From Bradyrhizobium sp. U87765 SZCCT0048 (GTDB taxonomy: Bacteria; Pseudomonadota; Alphaproteobacteria; Rhizobiales; Xanthobacteraceae), in assembly GCF_018131225.1 (NCBI RefSeq), contig NZ_JAFCMM010000006.1, positions 124,001 to 188,000 of the forward strand: DNA of 64,000 nucleotides, given 5' to 3'. The notes beneath the pieces were generated by a model, which saw nothing but the letters and a program-made list of their open reading frames with translations, did not search any database and was not told the origin of the DNA. Every line of letters begins with the position of its first letter. Position 1 is the stretch's first letter. Positions 17,839-25,983 of this stretch are shown one piece after another. The position numbers and the translations under genes were made by a program.

Positions 17839-18300
17839 GTGAACGCACCGAAAGCAAGCAATGTGGCGGTGTTGCCCGCGACGGACGAGCAGCCGCGCGC
17901 GGCGGGGCCGCAGGTGCTGCAGCCCGGCGGTTGGCCGCGGCCGAAGGGCTATTCCAACGGCATGCTGGCCGAGGGGCGCCTGATCGTCACCGGCGGCGTC
18001 GTCGGCTGGGATGCCGAGGAGCGCTTCCCGGACACTTTCGTGGCCCAGGTGAGGCAGACGCTGCAGAACATCGTCGCCATCCTGGCGGAGGGCGGGGCGC
18101 GTCCCGAGCACCTCGTGCGGCTGACCTGGTATGTCGTCGACATGGAGGAATACGTCTCGAACCTGAAGGCGCTGGGCCAGGCCTATCGCGAGGTACTGGG
18201 CGCCCACTATCCGACCATGGCGCTGGTCCAGGTCGTGCGGCTGGTCGAGCCTTCGGCGCGGGTCGAGATCGAGGCCACTGCCGTTCTGCCGCGCGCGTAA
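17839..18300 (+). CDS. RidA-family enamine/imine deaminase
   Basis: A 153-residue member of the RidA/YjgF/UK114 family, starting with GTG after GAAGGAG. LVRLTWYVVDMEEY near 94-107 and the C-terminal PTMALVQVVRLVEPSARVEIEATAVLPR are family features; the RVEIEATAV segment contains the Arg and Glu of the active-site cleft. RidA proteins hydrolyse reactive enamines and imines to ketones and ammonia. The product of the upstream monooxygenase/reductase, 2-amino-5-oxocyclohex-1-enecarboxyl-CoA, is an enamine, so this could release the amino group. Last gene of the site E unit, 39 bp after the ligase. Confidence 0.87.
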   Translation: MNAPKASNVAVLPATDEQPRAAGPQVLQPGGWPRPKGYSNGMLAEGRLIVTGGVVGWDAEERFPDTFVAQVRQTLQNIVAILAEGGARPEHLVRLTWYVVDMEEYVSNLKALGQAYREVLGAHYPTMALVQVVRLVEPSARVEIEATAVLPRA

Positions 18301-18646
18301 CGCGCCGACCATCGGACCCGAACAGCGCCGCCGTCTGCCCGGATCTCTCCAGGTCCGCCGCAGCGGCGGCGTTGTCATGTCCGCGAGCATGTCATGTCCA
18401 TGACGTCGCGCGGCCGTCCGCGTCACCTCGGTGGTTGTGTGTGACGCCCTGTGTCCGCCCATGATGTTGTGCGTCGGCGTGCCGGCCCTGCGCATCGCCA
18501 TGCGCAAATGTCGCGTCCGAAAGCCGCCGTCCTGTCCGGCAAATGCCACAATCGCCCCGGATGCTCCAACATGATGATTTGCGGGGCCGGCACCAAAGCC
18601 GGCGACGCGGGTTGTCATGGGAGTTACGCTTTCGAATTGGGCTTTG

Positions 18647-18672
18647 GGGACTTGGTTCCGGCGCCGGTCGTT
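18647..18672 (+). promoter_or_regulatory. Candidate EcfG (general stress sigma) promoter for the hpnP-like gene
   Basis: GGGAC at 18647-18651, a 17-bp spacer, and CGTT at 18669-18672. The alphaproteobacterial EcfG consensus is GGAAC-N16/17-CGTT, so there is one mismatch in the -35 box. The -10 ends 29 bp before the start codon, a normal leader. In Rhodopseudomonas palustris hpnP is known to be under EcfG control. The remaining ~350 bp between RidA and this site show no gene. Confidence 0.55.
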
Positions 18673-18701
18673 CGACCGGATCCGGTGAGATCGGGGGATC
18701 C

Positions 18702-20288
18702 ATGCCGTATGACGGCGCGTTGCCGGCACGGAAGATTCTGTGCGTATTTCCACGTTACACCGCCTCGTTCGGCACGTTCGAATATTCGTATGCCCTGACC
18801 GACGGCGTCCGGGCGTTTATGCCGCCGCAGGGACTGCTGGTGATCGCCGCCGTGCTGCCGCCGTCTTGGCCCGTGCGCTTCATCGACGAGAACATCGATC
18901 CGGCGACGCCTGAGGATTTCGCCTGGGCGGATGTGGTGCTGGTCAGCGGCATGCATATCCAGCGCCGCCAGATCAACGATATCTGTGCTCGCGCTCATGC
19001 CGCCGGCAAGGTGACCGCGCTCGGCGGCCCATCGGTCAGCGCGTGTCCCGAGTACTATCCTGATTTCGACTATCTCCATATCGGCGAACTCGGCGACGCC
19101 ACCGATACATTGATCGAACGGCTGGGCCGCGATCCGTCGCGTCCGGCCCACCAGGTGCGCCTCACCACGGCGGTGCGGCGCGACATGACCGAGTTTCCGC
19201 AGCCGGCCTACGAACTGCTGCCGCTCCAGCGCTACTTCATCGGCAGCATTCAGTTCTCCAGCGGCTGTCCCTATCAATGCGAGTTCTGCGACATTCCCGG
19301 CCTCTACGGCCGTAACCCGCGCCTGAAGACGCCGCAGCAGATCACCGCCGAACTCGACAAGCTGCTCGCCTGCGGCCTGCTCGGCGCGGTGTATTTCGTC
19401 GACGACAACTTCATCGGCAATCGCCGCGCGGTGCAGGAGCTGCTGCCGCATCTCATCGCATGGCAGAAGCGCAACGGCTTCGCCCTGCAATTCGCCTGCG
19501 AGGCGACGCTCAACATCGCCAAGCGACCCGAAATTCTCAGCCAGATGCGCGACGCCTACTTCACCACGGTGTTCTGCGGCATCGAGACGCCGGACCGCGA
19601 TGCCCTCAAGGCGATGGCCAAGTCCCACAACATGATGGTGCCGATCATCGAGGGCGTGGAGACGATCAACCGTTACGGCATGGAGGTGGTATCCGGCATC
19701 ATCCTCGGCCTCGACACCGATCGTCCGGACACCGGGGAGAGCATCCTCGACTTCATCGAGCAGTCGCACATCCCGATGCTGACCATCAATCTGCTGCAGG
19801 CGCTGCCGCAGACGCCGCTGTGGGACCGCCTGGCGCGGGAGAACCGCCTCGTCGACGACGACGGCCGCGATTCCAATGTCGACTTCCGCCTGCCGTACGA
19901 CACGGTGGTCGGGATGTGGCGCGACACCATGGCGCGCGCCTATACCCCGGACAAGCTGTTCGCCCGGTTCGAGCACCAGGACATCGTGACCTATCCCAAC
20001 CGCCTGCAACCGCCGAACTCGCCGCAGCGGGTGTCGTGGCCCAACATCAGGCGCGGGCTCACCATGCTCGCCAAGATCCTGTGGAAGGTCGGCGTGTTCA
20101 GCGACTACCGCCGCGCATTCTGGCGTTTCGCGTGGCCACGGCTGAAAAAGGGCGACATCGAGCGCATCATCAGCGTCGGTCTCGTCGCCCACCACCTCAT
20201 CCTGTTCGCGCGCGGCGCCGCCAGCGGCCGGCAGAACGCGTCGTATTATTCGACGCGGCTGCGCGAGGCCTCGGTGCCGGCGGAGTAG
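18702..20288 (+). CDS. hpnP: B12-binding radical SAM protein, probable hopanoid C-2 methylase HpnP
   Basis: A 528-residue class B radical SAM methylase. The N-terminal ~150 residues form a cobalamin-binding-type domain (ILCVFPRYTASFGTFEYSYA, then LVSGMHIQRRQIND and LGGPSVSACPEYYPDFD). The cluster motif CPYQCEFC lies near residue 190 and is followed by GRNPRLKTPQQITAELD, typical of the DUF4070-containing group to which HpnP belongs. The family methylates hopanoids at C-2 using SAM and cobalamin. The ATG at 18702 is chosen over longer forms because the N-terminal domain starts there and GGGGGA precedes it. Another DUF4070 radical SAM enzyme is the main alternative; the EcfG-like promoter favours HpnP. 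Confidence 0.75.
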   Translation: MPYDGALPARKILCVFPRYTASFGTFEYSYALTDGVRAFMPPQGLLVIAAVLPPSWPVRFIDENIDPATPEDFAWADVVLVSGMHIQRRQINDICARAHAAGKVTALGGPSVSACPEYYPDFDYLHIGELGDATDTLIERLGRDPSRPAHQVRLTTAVRRDMTEFPQPAYELLPLQRYFIGSIQFSSGCPYQCEFCDIPGLYGRNPRLKTPQQITAELDKLLACGLLGAVYFVDDNFIGNRRAVQELLPHLIAWQKRNGFALQFACEATLNIAKRPEILSQMRDAYFTTVFCGIETPDRDALKAMAKSHNMMVPIIEGVETINRYGMEVVSGIILGLDTDRPDTGESILDFIEQSHIPMLTINLLQALPQTPLWDRLARENRLVDDDGRDSNVDFRLPYDTVVGMWRDTMARAYTPDKLFARFEHQDIVTYPNRLQPPNSPQRVSWPNIRRGLTMLAKILWKVGVFSDYRRAFWRFAWPRLKKGDIERIISVGLVAHHLILFARGAASGRQNASYYSTRLREASVPAE

Positions 20289-20295
20289 CTGCTTC

Positions 20296-21192
20296 TCAGG
20301 CGGCCGCCATCACCAGCGAACGATGTGCGGCGACGCCGGCCATGGCGCCGTCGGCGACCGCGAGCGACACCGACGTCATCGCCAGCGCCGCGTCGCCGCA
20401 GGCGAACACGCCGGGCACGCTGGTTGCCTTGAAGTCGTCGGTGGTGACGTACGGGCCGAGCATGCCTTCGGTGAAGGCGCAGCCGAGTTGGGCCGCCAGC
20501 GGGCTCGCCGGCTCGGTCCGCGGCGCCGCGAACAGCCCGGCGAGAGGGAAGGTGCGGCCGTCGGCAAGCTCCACGGTGACGTCGTCATTGCCGGTGACGG
20601 CCGCAACTGCGCCGGCCACGATGGTGACGTTGCGCCGCCGGAGCATCGCCTGCTGCTCGTCGTCGGGTGTGAAGCTGTCGTTGAGGAACAGCGTGGTCGG
20701 GCCCCAGTCCGGTACCAACTGCGCGTGATGGAACGCGAGAGGTCCCGACGCCAGCACGCCGAGGGGCCCCTGCGCGAACTCATAGCCGTGGCAGTAGGGG
20801 CAGTGGACCACTGTTCGGCCCCAGCGCTGGCGCAGGCCCGGGATCTCCGGCAGGTGATCGACGATGCCGGTGGCAAGCACCAGCCGCCGCGCGTCGTGGC
20901 GCTCGCCGTTCGCCGTCGACACCGCGAAGGCGTCGATCGATCCTGCCGCCTCGGATGCGCGGCCCTCGCGCCAAGTGACGGTGGGGTAGGCGAGCAACTG
21001 TGCTCGCGCATCCGCGGTGATCGCCGCCGGCGAGCGGCCGTCCTGGCCGAGAAAGCCATGGGAGGCATGGGCGAAGCGGTTGCGCGGCTCGCCGGCGTCG
21101 ATCACCAGCACGTCGCGGCGGGCCCGCGCGGCCTGCAGGCCGGCGGCGATGCCGGCGTAGCTGCCGCCGACAATGATGACATCATACGGCAC
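20296..21192 (-). CDS. NAD(P)/FAD-dependent oxidoreductase, thioredoxin reductase-like
   Basis: A 298-residue two-dinucleotide-binding-domain flavoprotein. VIIVGGSYAGIAAGLQAA at the N-terminus binds FAD, VHCPYCHGYEF near 135 has the CxxC redox pair seen in thioredoxin reductases, and GVFACGDAALAM near the end is the second FAD motif. Starts at GTG 21192, overlapping the end of the Rrf2 gene by 11 bp, so the two are one operon. Its partner could be a small redox protein or a low-molecular-weight oxidant. It ends 7 bp from the convergent hpnP-like gene. Confidence 0.85.
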   Translation of the reverse strand: MPYDVIIVGGSYAGIAAGLQAARARRDVLVIDAGEPRNRFAHASHGFLGQDGRSPAAITADARAQLLAYPTVTWREGRASEAAGSIDAFAVSTANGERHDARRLVLATGIVDHLPEIPGLRQRWGRTVVHCPYCHGYEFAQGPLGVLASGPLAFHHAQLVPDWGPTTLFLNDSFTPDDEQQAMLRRRNVTIVAGAVAAVTGNDDVTVELADGRTFPLAGLFAAPRTEPASPLAAQLGCAFTEGMLGPYVTTDDFKATSVPGVFACGDAALAMTSVSLAVADGAMAGVAAHRSLVMAAA

Positions 21193-21643
21193 GGGGTTTC
21201 TTTCTCGATTGACTGCGGTGGGCGGCGAACCGCCGGTTGAAATCGTCCGACAGGTCCGCCAGCGAAATGGTTCCGAGACGCGCCAGCAGCAGCGCCTCGG
21301 CATCATGGAACGCGCTGTCGAGCGCGCTGTTGAGCGCCTGCTCGACAAGGCAGCCGGGCGCCTCGGTGCGATTGCCGAGCGCGAACACCGTTGGCGCGCC
21401 CAGCGCGTCGTAGATGTCCTTGATGCTGACGGCCTTGAGGTCGCAGGCGATGGTCCAGCCGCCGCCATGGCCCTTTTCAGATTGCACGAAGCCCGCTTCG
21501 CGCAGCCCCGCCATCATGCGCCGCACCACCACGGGGTTGGTGCTCATGCACAGAGCAAGTTCGTCCGATGTCATCGGCTGGCCGCGCTCGGCCATGTGCA
21601 GCAGCACATGCAGGGCGCCGGAAAGTCTGCTGTCGCGTCTCAT
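21182..21643 (-). CDS. Rrf2-family transcriptional regulator
   Basis: A 153-residue winged-helix protein. SDELALCMSTNPVVVRRMMAGLREAGFV is the recognition helix region and GHGGGWTIACDL the wing. The usual Rrf2 Fe-S ligands (three Cys) are not seen; Cys residues occur at LCMS, IACD and PGCL only, so a cluster is uncertain. The ATG at 21643 overlaps an inverted repeat (21642-21662), suggesting autorepression. It sits in front of the flavoprotein gene and probably controls it in response to redox stress. Confidence 0.88.
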   Translation of the reverse strand: MRRDSRLSGALHVLLHMAERGQPMTSDELALCMSTNPVVVRRMMAGLREAGFVQSEKGHGGGWTIACDLKAVSIKDIYDALGAPTVFALGNRTEAPGCLVEQALNSALDSAFHDAEALLLARLGTISLADLSDDFNRRFAAHRSQSRKKPRAV

Positions 21644-21662
21644 GTAACTTCGTATGCTACAT
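21642..21662. promoter_or_regulatory. Inverted-repeat operator overlapping the Rrf2 start codon
   Basis: ATGTAAC, seven bases, GCTACAT: 7-bp arms with one mismatch. The left arm contains the (complement of the) start codon, so a bound regulator would block initiation directly. Binding by the Rrf2 protein is inferred. Confidence 0.6.
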
Positions 21663-21865
21663 GAAGCCGGCGACGTCAAGCGCGCCATGGGGTCCGTCGG
21701 GATCGGTCAGCGAGACTGACCGTGACGCACCAGCGATCGTGATCGGCGCTGCCTTGCGGTCGCCCCGATGCGGGACGACATTCGAGGGCAGGGGCGCATT
21801 CGGCGTTGTCGTTGCGATCAGTTGCGATCACCGGCGTGGTCGGAGCGGCACAGAGGAGTGACACC

Positions 21866-22048
21866 ATGCGCGAGATGGAAATCCACGACATCGCCCGTCA
21901 GATGCTCGAGCGCCACGGCCAGCAGGCCATCGCCACCGCTGCGCAAAAGGCGCAGGCATACGAGAAGGATGGCGACAACGTCGAGGCGCGGAACTGGCGT
22001 CACATCGAGGACGCCATGAAGATGATGCGCGGCCCGCATCAGAGCTGA
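21866..22048 (+). CDS. Small conserved-type cytoplasmic protein of unknown function
   Basis: A 60-residue protein, MREMEIHDIARQMLERHG..., with GAGGAG seven bases upstream. Predicted fully helical and charged, with no signal peptide. Content and style resemble short hypothetical proteins common in Bradyrhizobiaceae. A 10-bp tandem duplication (GTTGCGATCA twice, 21811-21830) lies about 35 bp before the start and may be part of its promoter. No function can be assigned. Confidence 0.65.
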   Translation: MREMEIHDIARQMLERHGQQAIATAAQKAQAYEKDGDNVEARNWRHIEDAMKMMRGPHQS

Positions 22049-22070
22049 CGATCGGAGCTTCCACATTCCC

Positions 22071-22180
22071 GCGTCATCACCGGGCCGGCGCGCCAGCGCC
22101 GTGACCCGGTGATCCAGCTTGAAAGTTCGGGGAAGGCGGCGAATGAAGCTGGATGCGCGGGTCGAGCCCGCGCATGACGC
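22071..22180. repeat. Intergenic repeat, 'GCGTCATCACCGGG' family
   Basis: Starts GCGTCATCACCGGGCCGG, has the internal dyad around GTGACCCGGTGATCCAGC, and ends GAGCCCGCGCATGACGC. A close second copy lies at 51368-51472. It fills the centre of the gap between the small protein gene and the SDR gene; nothing else is seen there. Confidence 0.75.
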
Positions 22181-22340
22181 CGAGGACGCGGCTCGCGTGC
22201 ACGGCCAACCGGATAGCCACCGGCCTGTGCGTGCATCTACGGCTCGCATGTCAGAAGCGAGACGTGTTTGGCGGGGGCGAGCCCGGCCTTGACGAACTCA
22301 TCGACCCGCCAATGGCTTGGTGTCTTGCCGAGGATCGGCG

Positions 22341-23045
22341 TCACACCGACCGCGTGATGCCGCCGTCGACACGGATGTTCTGGCCGGTGATGTAGCCGCC
22401 GCCGGGCGAGGCGAGGAAGGCGATGGTCGCGGCGATCTCCTCGCTCTTGCCATAGCGGCCCATCGGAATGCGCTGGCGGCGGTCTTCCGTCTCCGGCAGG
22501 CTGTCGATGAAGCCGGGCAGCACGTTGTTCATGCGCACATTGTCGGGCGCGTACTTGTCGGAGAACAGCTTGGTGTAGGCCGCGAGGCCGGCGCGGAACA
22601 CGCCCGAGGTCGGGAACAGCGGATCGGGCTCGAACGCGGCGTAGGTCGAGATGTTGATGATCGCGCCGCCACGCTGCGCCACCATGATCGGCGCGACCAG
22701 GCGCGTCGGGCGGATCACGTTCATCAGGTAGACGTCGAGGCCGGTGTGCCAGTCGTCATCCGTCAAATCGAGGATCGGTGCGCGCGGGCCGTGACCGGCG
22801 CTGTTGACGAGCACGTCGACCCGGCCCCACGCGGCCATCGCGGCCTCGACCAGCCGGCGCAGGTCGTCGTTGGAGCGGTTGGAGCCGGTGATGCCGAGAC
22901 CGCCGAGCGACGCTGCGAGCGCTTCGCCCTTGCCCGACGACGACAGGATCGCGACCTTGAAGCCATCGGTGGCGAGGCGCTGCGCGGCCGCCGCCCCCAT
23001 GCCGCTGCCGCCCGCGGTGACGATGGCGACCTTTTGCTGAGACAT
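22341..23045 (-). CDS. SDR-family protein lacking the canonical YxxxK
   Basis: A 234-residue Rossmann protein. AGGSGMG at 11-17 is the cofactor loop, NSAG at 81-84 replaces NNAG, and NISTYAAFEP holds the structural/catalytic Ser133. Where Tyr-x3-Lys is expected the sequence reads PTSGVFRAGLAAYTK, i.e. Ser147 and Arg151. The C-terminal YITGQNIRVDGGITRSV is normal. The start at ATG 23045 follows GAAAGGA. Divergent from a phosphotransferase gene 189 bp away; the shared space may regulate both. Either a specialised dehydrogenase or a non-catalytic relative. Confidence 0.85.
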   Translation of the reverse strand: MSQQKVAIVTAGGSGMGAAAAQRLATDGFKVAILSSSGKGEALAASLGGLGITGSNRSNDDLRRLVEAAMAAWGRVDVLVNSAGHGPRAPILDLTDDDWHTGLDVYLMNVIRPTRLVAPIMVAQRGGAIINISTYAAFEPDPLFPTSGVFRAGLAAYTKLFSDKYAPDNVRMNNVLPGFIDSLPETEDRRQRIPMGRYGKSEEIAATIAFLASPGGGYITGQNIRVDGGITRSV

Positions 23046-23234
23046 GACGATCCTTTCGATGTTCGTGCTCTTTGCGAGATGGGCGCCTTGATAGCATCGG
23101 TCGCCGCGATGTTCGATCGGGTTTTTCGTCACGCAGAAATTCGCGTGGCGCATGCGACGGCGGAGGGCCTATCCTTCCCGCCTGTTTGTCGTCATGATCC
23201 CTGCCGCAATGATGGCGCGGCGCGGCAGGGATCG

Positions 23235-24239
23235 ATGACCGATGTGACCACGGCGGACGAATTCTCCACGGCGCTGACACACCTCGTCCCGCGGCTGTTG
23301 GGTGCCGACTGGCGGCTCTCCGCGTTCCACCGGCTGTCCGGCGGCGCCAGCAAGGAAACCTGGGCGTTCGATGCGACCGACGGCGGCGCGCGGCGCCGGC
23401 TGATTCTGCGCCGCGCGCCGCCGCATGCCAATGCGCGCATGGGCGGGGCGGAGCTGGAAACCGAAGCGGCCCTGATGCGCCTTGCCGGTGCCGCCGGCGT
23501 GCCGTCACCGCATGTGTTGCATGTGCTGTCGGAAGCGGACGATCTCGGCCAGGGCTTTGTCATGGCGCATGTTGCGGGCGAGACCATCGCACGCAAGATC
23601 CTGCGGGACGACGCGTTCGCGCGCCTGCGGCCGCGCCTCGCGCGCGAACTCGGCGGCATCCTGGCGCGGCTGCATGCCATCGCCGTCGACAGCCTGCCGC
23701 CGCTCGGCACCGTCACTGCGGCGGAAGAATTGGCGCACATGCGCGAGACCTATCGTGCCGACGGCCAGCCGCGGCCGGTGTTCGAATACGCCTTTCGCTG
23801 GCTCGCCGACCATGCGCCGGCCGAGCCGCCGCCGTCGCTGGTCCATGGCGATTTCCGTCTCGGCAACTTCATCGTCGACGGGCAGGGCGTGCGCGCGATC
23901 CTCGACTGGGAGCTTGCCCATCTCGGCGATCCCCTGCGCGACATCGGCTGGATCTGCACCGGCTCCTGGCGTTTCGGCGGCATCGACAAGCCGATCGGCG
24001 GCTTCGGCGAGCTCGCCGACCTCGTGGCCGGCTATGAAGAGGCCGGCGGCGCGCGCGTCGACCTCGCGCGGGTGAAGTTCTGGGAGACGTTCGGCTCGCT
24101 GCGCTGGGGCGTAATGTGCCTGTCCATGCTGGCGCGGTTCGAGCGCGGCGGCGACCGCACCATCGAGCGCGCCATGATCGGCCGCCGCGCCTCCGAAACC
24201 GAAATCGACCTGTTGCGGCTGCTGGCGCCGCGGAGCTGA
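23235..24239 (+). CDS. Phosphotransferase family protein (aminoglycoside phosphotransferase fold)
   Basis: A 334-residue kinase-fold protein of the kind often found beside acyl-CoA dehydrogenases. HRLSGGASKETWAF near 32-45 is the nucleotide-binding turn, SLVHGDFRLGNFIV at 201-214 contains the Brenner motif (catalytic Asp and Mg-binding Asn), and ILDWELAHLGDPLRDIGW at 222-239 the metal-binding Asp. In related eukaryotic ACAD10/11 this fold is fused to an acyl-CoA dehydrogenase and phosphorylates hydroxyacyl-CoA. Here the dehydrogenase is a separate gene two positions downstream, so the same 4-hydroxyacyl-CoA route is a fair guess. Confidence 0.85.
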   Translation: MTDVTTADEFSTALTHLVPRLLGADWRLSAFHRLSGGASKETWAFDATDGGARRRLILRRAPPHANARMGGAELETEAALMRLAGAAGVPSPHVLHVLSEADDLGQGFVMAHVAGETIARKILRDDAFARLRPRLARELGGILARLHAIAVDSLPPLGTVTAAEELAHMRETYRADGQPRPVFEYAFRWLADHAPAEPPPSLVHGDFRLGNFIVDGQGVRAILDWELAHLGDPLRDIGWICTGSWRFGGIDKPIGGFGELADLVAGYEEAGGARVDLARVKFWETFGSLRWGVMCLSMLARFERGGDRTIERAMIGRRASETEIDLLRLLAPRS

Positions 24240-24243
24240 CACG

Positions 24244-24618
24244 ATGCAGGACCGTCCCGACGTCATTGAGCTGATCCGCACCGTCGCCGACACGTTGAGG
24301 GAGAGGCTGATGCCGCAGCTCGCCGGCAGCGCCGCCTTCGAGGCGCGCGTCGCCGCCAATGCGCTCGATCTCGTGGTGCGTCAGCTCACGCTGGCGGGCC
24401 CCGGCGAAACCGCCGAGCTGGCACGGCTTCAGGCGCTGCTCGGGGTGGAAGGCACGCTTCCCGACCTCAACCGCCTGCTGTGCGACCGTATCGCCGCCGG
24501 CGCCATCGCCGCGGATGACGCCGCGGTGCTTGATCATTTGTGGGCGACGACGCTCGACAAGCTCGCGGTCGACCAGCCAACCTACGCCGCCTACCGCGCG
24601 GAGGCCGCCAAGACCTGA
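24244..24618 (+). CDS. DUF6285-type small protein
   Basis: A 124-residue helical protein starting 4 bp after the phosphotransferase stop. It resembles the short DUF6285 proteins that regularly lie between aminoglycoside-phosphotransferase-like and acyl-CoA dehydrogenase genes (ELIRTVADTLRERLMPQL near the N-terminus). No catalytic motif is visible. By context it would be an accessory or complex partner of the phosphotransferase. The name is from recall of family style, so moderately sure. Confidence 0.65.
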   Translation: MQDRPDVIELIRTVADTLRERLMPQLAGSAAFEARVAANALDLVVRQLTLAGPGETAELARLQALLGVEGTLPDLNRLLCDRIAAGAIAADDAAVLDHLWATTLDKLAVDQPTYAAYRAEAAKT

Positions 24619-24663
24619 CTTCTGCGCTACTGAGCATAACAACTGAAAAAATAGGGGAACGCC

Positions 24664-25950
24664 ATGGACTTCTCGCTGCCGCCGGAGCTGACCGCCTATC
24701 TCGCCGAGCTCGATGCCTTCATCGCCAGCGACATCAGGCCGCTGCAGCAGCAGGACGACAATGGCCGCTTCTTCGACCATCGCCGCGAGTGGGCGCGCAC
24801 CGATTTCGACAATGACGGCCTGCCGCGCCATGAATGGGAGGTGCTGCTCCGCGAGGCCAAGAACCGTGCCGACCGCGCCGGCCACCTGCGCTTCGCGCTG
24901 CCGAAACGCTATGGCGGCCGCGACGGCAGCAACCTGTGGATGGCAGTGATCCGCGAGCACTTCGCCAGCCAGGGCCTCGGCCTGCACAACGACCTGCAGA
25001 ACGAGCATTCGATCGTCGGCAACTTTCCGCTGGTCACCATGCTGGATACCTATGGCACCGAGGCACAGAAGCAGCGCTACATCGAGGCCAGCATCCGCGG
25101 CGAGGTGCGCATCGCCTTCGGCCTGACCGAGCCCGATCACGGCTCGGACGCCACCCACATGGAGACCCGCGCGGTGCGCGAGACGCGCAATGGCGTCGAC
25201 GGCTGGCGCATCGACGGCGAGAAGATGTGGACCACGGGCATGCATGTGGCGACCCATTGCGCCACTTTCGCCCGCACCTCCGGCAAGGACGGTGATGCCT
25301 CCGGCATCACCTGCTTCCTGGTGCCGACCGACACGCCGGGGGTGAAGGTCGAGGAGTATCTGTGGACCTTCAACATGCCGACCGATCATCCGCGGGTGTC
25401 GTTCACCAATGTGTTCGTGCCCGATGAGGCGCTGTTCGGGCCGGTCGAGCGCGGGCTGTCGCTGGCGCAGTGCTTCGTGCACGAGAACCGCATCCGCCAG
25501 GCGGCGAGTTCGCTCGGCGCGGCGGTGTACTGCATCGAGGAGAGCATAGCCTACGCGCGCGAGCGCAAGCCGTTCGGCAAGCCGCTCGCCGACAATCAGG
25601 CGATCCAGTGGCCTCTGGTCGAACTGGCGACGCAGGCGGAAATGCTGCGGCTTCTGATCCGCAAGACCGCCCACGAAATGGATAGCCTCAGCCGCGATGG
25701 CATCGAGAAGACGCTGTCCGACAAGGTGTCGATGTGCAATTACTGGGCGAACCGGCTGTGCTGCGAGGCCGCCGACCGCGCCATGCAGGTGCACGGCGGC
25801 ATGGGATATTCGCGCCACAAGGCGTTCGAGCACATCTACCGTCATCACCGCCGCTACCGCATCACCGAGGGCAGCGAGGAAATCCAGATGCGCAAGATCG
25901 CGGCGTTCCTGTTCGGCTTCATCGGGCCGCGCAGGGTGAAGCCGGCCTGA
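24664..25950 (+). CDS. Acyl-CoA dehydrogenase family protein
   Basis: A 428-residue acyl-CoA dehydrogenase starting after AGGGGAACGCC. FGLTEPDHGSDATHMETRAV near 144-163 is the FAD/substrate signature, GEKMWTTGMHVATHCATFART follows, and YRITEGSEEIQMRKIAAFLFG near the C-terminus has the catalytic Glu region. Third gene of the phosphotransferase-DUF6285-dehydrogenase unit. In the ACAD10/11 analogy it would eliminate phosphate from a phospho-hydroxyacyl-CoA to give an enoyl-CoA. Acyl chain preference is unknown. Confidence 0.9.
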   Translation: MDFSLPPELTAYLAELDAFIASDIRPLQQQDDNGRFFDHRREWARTDFDNDGLPRHEWEVLLREAKNRADRAGHLRFALPKRYGGRDGSNLWMAVIREHFASQGLGLHNDLQNEHSIVGNFPLVTMLDTYGTEAQKQRYIEASIRGEVRIAFGLTEPDHGSDATHMETRAVRETRNGVDGWRIDGEKMWTTGMHVATHCATFARTSGKDGDASGITCFLVPTDTPGVKVEEYLWTFNMPTDHPRVSFTNVFVPDEALFGPVERGLSLAQCFVHENRIRQAASSLGAAVYCIEESIAYARERKPFGKPLADNQAIQWPLVELATQAEMLRLLIRKTAHEMDSLSRDGIEKTLSDKVSMCNYWANRLCCEAADRAMQVHGGMGYSRHKAFEHIYRHHRRYRITEGSEEIQMRKIAAFLFGFIGPRRVKPA

Positions 25951-25983
25951 TGCGAACGCCGGATGCGTGAGGCCAGCGGGATC

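Noticed and set aside
14698..18753. A 1351-codon open frame on the minus strand across the dehydrogenase, ligase and RidA genes
   Set aside because: It is low-complexity Arg/His/Gly-rich protein with no domain, caused by GC-rich codon bias opposite well-supported genes.
22317..23234. Long upstream extension of the phosphotransferase frame
   Set aside because: The extension runs antisense through the SDR gene; the kinase fold begins at ATG 23235.
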